DNA from: Sporolactobacillus sp. STSJ-5
Lineage (GTDB): Bacteria > Bacillota > Bacilli > Bacillales > Sporolactobacillaceae
Assembly (NCBI RefSeq): GCF_024385605.1
Contig: NZ_JANFOJ010000022.1
Coordinates: 1 to 47,000 of the forward strand
Length of the DNA stretch: 47,000 bases
Direction of reading: 5' to 3'
Position numbers and translations under genes: made by a program. Positions 42,273 through 47,000 of the stretch are shown here, one piece after another; positions within the stretch are counted from its first letter, which is position 1, and each line of letters begins with the position of its first letter. The notes beneath the pieces were generated by a model. The model ran no database searches. It had not been told where the DNA came from and saw nothing but the letters and a program-made list of their open reading frames with translations.

Positions 42273-42313
42273 GAAAAGCAGTGAACCATTAAAAAATGGA
42301 TTCGCTGCTTTTT
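42273..42313 (+). terminator. Terminator of the YhfP-like gene
   Basis: AAAAGCAGTGAA-CCAT pairs with ATGG-TTCGCTGCTTTT (one bulge) and is followed by T residues, starting 8 nt after the stop codon. Confidence 0.87.
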
Positions 42314-42607
42314 CATCAATATAGTCGCTTTCGATACCTCAGCCGATTTGTTATTGATCAGTTGTCGTAGTAATGCATTTTTAAAATAAAGGATCTGCGC
42401 TCCTGATCATTTTAATCCTTTACTCCCTCCTTTTTGATTCTTCATTTATTAGACGGACGAGAAGTGATTTTAGACGAATAAAAAAATATATTTATTAGTT
42501 GAATGTGATTATAGAAAAATTATCAATTTTAGTTGACTGTATAAACCAAATGTTGTTATTATAAAAAATGGTTAACACAGTTATCTATTTAAGGAGGAAG
42601 TGCTCAA
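42314..42607 (+). promoter_or_regulatory. Leader region of the MarR-MMPL operon with repeats and promoter
   Basis: There is no gene here. AGTTGAATGT (42497-42506) and AGTTGACTGT (42531-42540) are direct repeats 34 bp apart; the second contains the -35 box TTGACT (42533-42538), with TATTAT at 42557-42562 after 18 bp. The repeats are candidate binding sites for the MarR-type protein. Confidence 0.5.
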
Positions 42608-43057
42608 TTGGAATTAGATTCGGTTAAATCCTTGATTAGTGCTTATGAAGATGTCTCTATTTATACATCAAATATCGTTCACGAAGCTGTTGAAGATCTC
42701 ATTAAAGCCCATGGCATCACATTTGAACAGCTTTGCTTGCTCCGGATGCTAGAGAAGAAGCCGGGACTCAGCCCGATTCAAATTGCGAATCTGCTCGATA
42801 TAAATAAAAGCGGCGTTAGTATTCGCGTCAGTCGGTTAGTGGATAAAGGTTATATTGAAAAGCGGATGATTGATAATCGCAGCTTCGGATTGTACAACAC
42901 AAACACAGGAAAGGCTATTTTTCTTGAAGGAGAACGTAAGATTCATGAGCTTGTAGGTAAATGGATCGAAGAAGTCGGCGAACAGGACAGCAAGGAATTT
43001 GTTCGTATCTATTTGAAGATCAACGAAATCATTATGAGACAGAAGGCGGACAAATGA
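42608..43057 (+). CDS. MarR-family transcriptional regulator
   Basis: The 149-aa protein has a MarR winged helix-turn-helix (about residues 35-110: ITFEQLCLLRMLEKKPGLSPIQIANLLDINKSGVSIRVSRLVDKGYIEKR...). It should repress its own operon and be released by a small molecule. It starts at TTG with AAGGAGGAAG about 10 nt before. Its stop codon overlaps the start of the MMPL gene (ATGA), so the two are coupled. The pair resembles B. subtilis ydgG-ydgH. Confidence 0.9.
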   Translation: MELDSVKSLISAYEDVSIYTSNIVHEAVEDLIKAHGITFEQLCLLRMLEKKPGLSPIQIANLLDINKSGVSIRVSRLVDKGYIEKRMIDNRSFGLYNTNTGKAIFLEGERKIHELVGKWIEEVGEQDSKEFVRIYLKINEIIMRQKADK

Positions 43058-46000
43058 AAAAAATGATCACATTGCGGTGGGTACTGCTTGGTATTTGGGT
43101 ACTTGGCCTTGCAGTCCTTATGTTTACGGCTCCGAATTTTAATGCGCTTGTTCGTGATAAAGGCGGTTACTCATTGCCCGATAATTATTCGACACAGCAA
43201 GCCAGTAAACTAGAGAAAAAATTCAGCGAAAATAAAGATACAACCGCTTATATCGCTGCTTTCCATTCCAACAAGGGCTTTTCTCGAAAAGACTTAAATG
43301 CGATTGAAAAGACGTTAAACCGTGTTAAAGACAACAAAAAGGATCTCAAAATTGAGAGCGTCATCGATGTCTTTGATCATAAAGATTTAAAAGATCAGCT
43401 GGTTTCAAAAAACAATAAAACGTTAATGGCTGCCTTTCAAGTACAGAACGTAAATCCGACAGCCGTTCACTCACTTCGAAATAAAATCGATGCTGAAATT
43501 AAAACAGACGGTGTCAAAACCTACTTAACAGGTCAAGAATTGATTAATGATGACATGAATTCAGCAGCTGAGGCAGGCGTAAAAAGAACAGAGGGTCTTA
43601 CACTCATCTTCATCCTCGTTGTTCTTTTCCTTGTCTTTCGTTCTGTTGTCGCACCGTTTGTGCCACTCATTACCGTTGGCATCAGCTATATCGTTGCACA
43701 ATTTGTGGTTTCATTTCTTGTAAACTATTTCAATTTCCCAATTTCAAACTTTACGCAAACATTTATGATCGCTGTCCTGTTCGGTATCGGAACCGATTAC
43801 TGTATTCTCCTTTTAAGCCGATTTAGAGAGGAACTTGCAAAGGGAAATGATAAATATCAGGCGACACTGGCAACGTTTCGAACGGCCGGGCTGACTGTAC
43901 TGAAAAGCGGAATTCCTGTTTTTATCGCCTTTCTCTCACTTGCATTCGTTGAATTTAACCTCTACCGAAGCGCGATTGCTGTCGGGGTTGGTGTCATCTT
44001 CCTGTTGCTTGCCCTCTTTACGCTGCTCCCTCTTTTCATGACCACACTTGGAAAACACCTTTTCTGGCCGATGAGTGGAAAAATAAAGGAACCAAAAAGC
44101 GATCTTTGGGCAGCTGCCGGCAAGCTTGCTTTTGCACGCCCGATCGTTGCCCTGTTAATCGTTGCTTTATTTACGATACCGCCGATCATTACTTATAGTG
44201 GGCAGCTTTCCTTTAATTCACCTGAAGAATTGCCAAATTCCTATGGAGCAAAAGCAGGCTTTAATGTCATTTCCAAAGATTTCGGTGCCGGTAATATGTC
44301 TCCGGCGACAATCTATTTGCAAAATGATGACAACATGCGCTCATCGGATTATGTTGCGCTGATTGAACGCATCTCCCTGGCAATAAAAAAAGATCCGAAT
44401 GTTGATAAAGTGATGAGCGTTTCACGTCCGCTCGGAAAACGACTGAATGACATCTATGTAACCAAACAATCGGATACCGTTCATAAGGGGCTGAAAAGTG
44501 CCTCCGGCGGATTAGGAACCTTGCAAAACAGTCTGCAAACAGCAAGTAAGAAAATTGATAAGTCTCAGCCACAATTGAATTCTGCAATAACCGGCATCGA
44601 CAAACTGCAAACCGGAACATCCGCTACAAAAGACGGAGTTCAGAAAATACAAACCGTACTGGCGCAGATCTCGGATGGAATTAAGTCCGGTTCAGCCGGA
44701 ACAGCGGAAATCAGAAAAAATGTTCAAGATGCTCAGAAACAGCTGAAACAGCTCCAAACCGGTCAAGAACAAATTCAGAATGGCTATCAACAGGTGGCTG
44801 ACAACTTGCAAAAAGTCTCAGACCAACTTGGCCAATTCTCATCATCAGGATCCGGCAGCCAGCCAGCAATCGACACAAGCGATTTGGAAAAGACACTTGG
44901 TCAGATTCAAATAAATTTGCAGGTGTACATCAAATCCCATCCGGAAGCGATGCAGGATCCGAATTTTGTTCAATTAGCAACCGGATTAAAGCAGTTACCG
45001 ACCGTTATGGAAAATCTTCAGAACAATATCCAAACTGAGATTACCAATCAAACGAAAACAGCTAAAGCGCAAATCACTCAGCTGAACAGCAGCATTCAAC
45101 AATTGGCTGATGCGATGAAGCAATTGAACGCTCAGTCCGCAAAAGTGTCGCAGGGAATCAGCAGCTTTCAATCCGGGCTCACTCAACTAAACGACGGTCT
45201 TGGCAAATTGGGAAACGGATTAAATCAGGCAAGCAGCGGTCAAGACCAAGTCATCCAAAACACACCACAGTTGACCAATGCACTCACACAAATTGCTTCC
45301 GGGCAAAAGCAGTTAAGGAGCGGCTTCAGTGATGTGCAAGATCAAATGCAGACACTGTCCGGTGGGCTTGCAAAAGGTGCAAATGGTGCAAAGAAAATTA
45401 AGAACGGTGTTAATTCAGCGAATGATTTTATCGGCAACTGGACCAAGGTTTCCTATGAACAGTCAGGGATCTATGTGCCGGATCAAATCTTCACAAATAA
45501 GAGTTTTAAAGATGCCCTTGATCAATATATGAGTAAAGATGGCAAAATCACAAGCATTCAAGTGACTTTGAAAGATGATCCTTACTCAAATAAAGGGATT
45601 GCTCATTTTCAAGAATTCAAAAAGGAACTTCCGTCTATTTTGAAAGGAACGAAGCTCGAAAATGCACATGTGGGGATCAGCGGCATCTCTAGTTTTAATA
45701 GTGACTTAAAGCAGCTCTCAAGTTCAGATTATCAAAAAGCCGTTACCTTTGTCATCATTGGTGTGTTCATCGCACTCGTCATTGTCTTGCGGTCATTGAC
45801 TATGCCGATTTATTTAATGGCATCTCTCCTTTTGACCTACTTCTCGGCAATGGGTTTTTCGGAATTAATTTTCTCAAAACTGTTCCATTTCTCCGGACTA
45901 ACGTGGACAACGCAATTTTTCGGATTTATTGTACTCGTCGCACTTGGCATTGATTACTCAATCTTTGTCATGGAGCGATTCAACGAGTACGCAAATCGGG

Positions 46001-46281
46001 CAATACGAGAACGTATGCTGCTGACGCTGTGGCATATGGGCAGCGTAATCTTCTCAGCTGTGCTCATTCTGAGCGGAACCTTCGCAGCAATGATGCCTTC
46101 CGGAATGCTCTCGCTTGTTGAAATTGCCAGCGTCGTCATTATTGGCTTGATCCTTTATGCAGTGGTGATTATCCCATTCTTTGTTCCGGTGATGGTCAAA
46201 TTGTTCGGCCGTGGCAATTGGTGGCCTTTTATACCGAATAAAACAAAGTTGATTGATTCAAACGATTCACATTCAATATAA
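43054..46281 (+). CDS. MMPL/RND-type membrane transporter (YdgH-like) with long coiled-coil loop
   Basis: The 1075-aa protein has one N-terminal membrane segment (about residues 8-27), an outside loop, five segments (about 180-360), one more near 362-378, a very long outside region (about 380-890) and a final group (about 892-1050). Both MMPL halves are visible, with GIGTDYCILLLSRFREE and the paired LGIDYSIFVMERFNEY. The long loop carries repeats of the LxxGxxxL type also seen in YhgE/Pip-like proteins. It likely exports a lipid, peptide or drug; the substrate is unknown. The frame opens 31 codons earlier inside marR, but ATG 43054 with AAGGCGGA is the start. Confidence 0.9.
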   Translation: MKKMITLRWVLLGIWVLGLAVLMFTAPNFNALVRDKGGYSLPDNYSTQQASKLEKKFSENKDTTAYIAAFHSNKGFSRKDLNAIEKTLNRVKDNKKDLKIESVIDVFDHKDLKDQLVSKNNKTLMAAFQVQNVNPTAVHSLRNKIDAEIKTDGVKTYLTGQELINDDMNSAAEAGVKRTEGLTLIFILVVLFLVFRSVVAPFVPLITVGISYIVAQFVVSFLVNYFNFPISNFTQTFMIAVLFGIGTDYCILLLSRFREELAKGNDKYQATLATFRTAGLTVLKSGIPVFIAFLSLAFVEFNLYRSAIAVGVGVIFLLLALFTLLPLFMTTLGKHLFWPMSGKIKEPKSDLWAAAGKLAFARPIVALLIVALFTIPPIITYSGQLSFNSPEELPNSYGAKAGFNVISKDFGAGNMSPATIYLQNDDNMRSSDYVALIERISLAIKKDPNVDKVMSVSRPLGKRLNDIYVTKQSDTVHKGLKSASGGLGTLQNSLQTASKKIDKSQPQLNSAITGIDKLQTGTSATKDGVQKIQTVLAQISDGIKSGSAGTAEIRKNVQDAQKQLKQLQTGQEQIQNGYQQVADNLQKVSDQLGQFSSSGSGSQPAIDTSDLEKTLGQIQINLQVYIKSHPEAMQDPNFVQLATGLKQLPTVMENLQNNIQTEITNQTKTAKAQITQLNSSIQQLADAMKQLNAQSAKVSQGISSFQSGLTQLNDGLGKLGNGLNQASSGQDQVIQNTPQLTNALTQIASGQKQLRSGFSDVQDQMQTLSGGLAKGANGAKKIKNGVNSANDFIGNWTKVSYEQSGIYVPDQIFTNKSFKDALDQYMSKDGKITSIQVTLKDDPYSNKGIAHFQEFKKELPSILKGTKLENAHVGISGISSFNSDLKQLSSSDYQKAVTFVIIGVFIALVIVLRSLTMPIYLMASLLLTYFSAMGFSELIFSKLFHFSGLTWTTQFFGFIVLVALGIDYSIFVMERFNEYANRAIRERMLLTLWHMGSVIFSAVLILSGTFAAMMPSGMLSLVEIASVVIIGLILYAVVIIPFFVPVMVKLFGRGNWWPFIPNKTKLIDSNDSHSI

Positions 46282-46292
46282 ATAAAAAAATA

Positions 46293-46329
46293 AGGCCTCA
46301 TACAGTGATCATAAACTGTACGAGGCTTT
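46293..46329. terminator. Bidirectional terminator
   Basis: GCCTC and TACAGT pair with ACTGTA and GAGGC (one mismatch between), with A and T runs outside. It separates the convergent MMPL and GNAT genes. Confidence 0.9.
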
Positions 46330-46331
46330 TT

Positions 46332-46757
46332 TTAGTAATTGAGCATTTTTTGCAATATGTACTGGCATTCGCCTTTACCTGGATAATCCCCTATTCTTCC
46401 AATCACTTGAAAACCAAGTTTTTGATAAAACAGCGGTGCCTGATAGCTCATGGTCTCCAGCAGAACCATATCGCAATGGTGCTCGCGTGCCTCCTGCTCG
46501 ATTCGTTCAATCAGCTTTGTCCCGACTCCTTTTATCCGATACACTTCACTCACTGCCAGCAGGCTGACGTGAAGTGCGTTCCAATGAAATTCAGCCGCCG
46601 CTCCGCCTATCACTTGTCCCTGATCATCATACATTGCATAACTAATTTTTCGGAGCTTCCTGTCTGCGAAGGCAGGCCGTTTCTCTTCCGTATTCACTTG
46701 CAATTCATGATCGACCCAATCCTTGATTTCATCATAATCGGCTTTCTTAATTTCCAC
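46332..46757 (-). CDS. GNAT-family N-acetyltransferase
   Basis: The 141-aa protein has the acetyl-CoA-binding loop in RIKGVGTKLIERIEQEA (motif A, about residues 73-89) and the motif B region ETMSYQAPLFYQKLGFQVIG. The substrate cannot be inferred. It starts at GTG with GGAGGAATTT in front. It ends at the shared terminator, and a 45-aa membrane peptide gene lies 27 nt upstream on the same strand, probably in one transcript. Confidence 0.9.
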   Translation of the reverse strand: MEIKKADYDEIKDWVDHELQVNTEEKRPAFADRKLRKISYAMYDDQGQVIGGAAAEFHWNALHVSLLAVSEVYRIKGVGTKLIERIEQEAREHHCDMVLLETMSYQAPLFYQKLGFQVIGRIGDYPGKGECQYILQKMLNY

Positions 46758-46784
46758 TCAAAATTCCTCCAGCATTAAATAAAA

Positions 46785-46922
46785 TCAAAACTTAAATGCG
46801 CCTGACGCATAGTAGTAAATTAATGTCGCAATCACGTCGATTGCACACACAACCGCGATAATCGTTACCACCTTGCTTCTTTTTGTCTTTTCAGCACTTG
46901 GCTTTGCTTCTTTCTTGTCCAT
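46785..46922 (-). CDS. Small single-pass membrane peptide, 45 aa
   Basis: The ATG at 46922 follows GGAGGGCGGACAA, a strong ribosome-binding site. The product has a lysine-rich N-terminus (MDKKEAKPSAEKTKRSK, residues 1-17), one membrane segment (about 18-38, VVTIIAVVCAIDVIATLIYYY) and a short tail. The positive N-terminus predicts N-in, C-out topology. I do not recognise a family. The strong site, sensible membrane segment and 27-nt gap to the GNAT gene make it a likely real gene. Confidence 0.7.
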   Translation of the reverse strand: MDKKEAKPSAEKTKRSKVVTIIAVVCAIDVIATLIYYYASGAFKF

Positions 46923-47000
46923 TTGTCCGCCCTCCGACTTGCATCATATTGCTTTATTTTATCACATTTCTTTATTAATAGCTGTGTGTTCTCAATGAGT

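Noticed and set aside
46305-46778. 157-codon plus-strand frame opposite the GNAT gene
   Set aside because: The GNAT frame on the minus strand has clear motifs and a ribosome-binding site; this one starts inside the terminator.

Overview
The window is chromosomal DNA from a low-to-moderate-GC Gram-positive bacterium of the order Bacillales. The evidence is gene order and protein content. The block mntR, yqhL, gcvPB-gcvPA-gcvT, yqhH, yqhG, comGB-comGA, mgsR follows the Bacillus subtilis yqh/comG neighbourhood, and ribosome-binding sites are strong AGGAGG type with several GTG and TTG starts. A secreted GH68 levansucrase and only moderate similarity to B. subtilis make a Sporolactobacillaceae-like organism a reasonable guess, but that is inference. 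I see no rRNA, tRNA, CRISPR array or prophage.

Layout. Positions 1-12,000 hold the conserved core block: manganese regulator, an inactivated-looking rhodanese, the glycine cleavage P and T proteins under a tandem glycine riboswitch, a SNF2 helicase pair, a comG locus cut down to comGA-comGB, the MgsR stress regulator and an orphan glgD-like gene. Positions 12,000-18,500 hold a secreted M23 cell-wall hydrolase and a set of redox enzymes (D-2-hydroxyacid dehydrogenase, GldA-like dehydrogenase, Old Yellow Enzyme), then exonuclease III. Positions 18,500-26,000 hold an SgrR-like regulator divergent from an exporter plus P-loop kinase pair, then pncB, a PAP2 phosphatase and a Cof-type phosphatase. 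An intact IS4-family element (26,085-27,697) with inverted repeats and a 7-bp target duplication follows.

Positions 27,700-39,500 are accessory: an HxlR-controlled exporter, two small membrane proteins, sacB, a degraded small membrane-protein gene, an Rgg-type regulator, a RocB-like peptidase, an epimerase-like oxidoreductase, a PadR-controlled exporter, an isochorismatase-like hydrolase and a frameshifted Lrp-type gene. Positions 39,500-47,000 hold fabH with a FapR-type box, dps with a PerR-type box, a YhfP-like oxidoreductase, a MarR-MMPL exporter operon, a GNAT acetyltransferase and a 45-aa membrane peptide gene.

A recurring theme is one local regulator next to one exporter (SgrR/MFS, HxlR/MFS, PadR/MFS, MarR/MMPL). 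Global regulation can be read directly from DNA sites: glycine riboswitch, FapR, PerR. A dispersed intergenic repeat occurs three times, each time beside a gene terminator; one copy carries an extra GC-rich hairpin cassette. The most notable points are the truncated comG locus, this repeat family, the Rgg/decayed-peptide/levansucrase locus, and the frameshifted Lrp gene.
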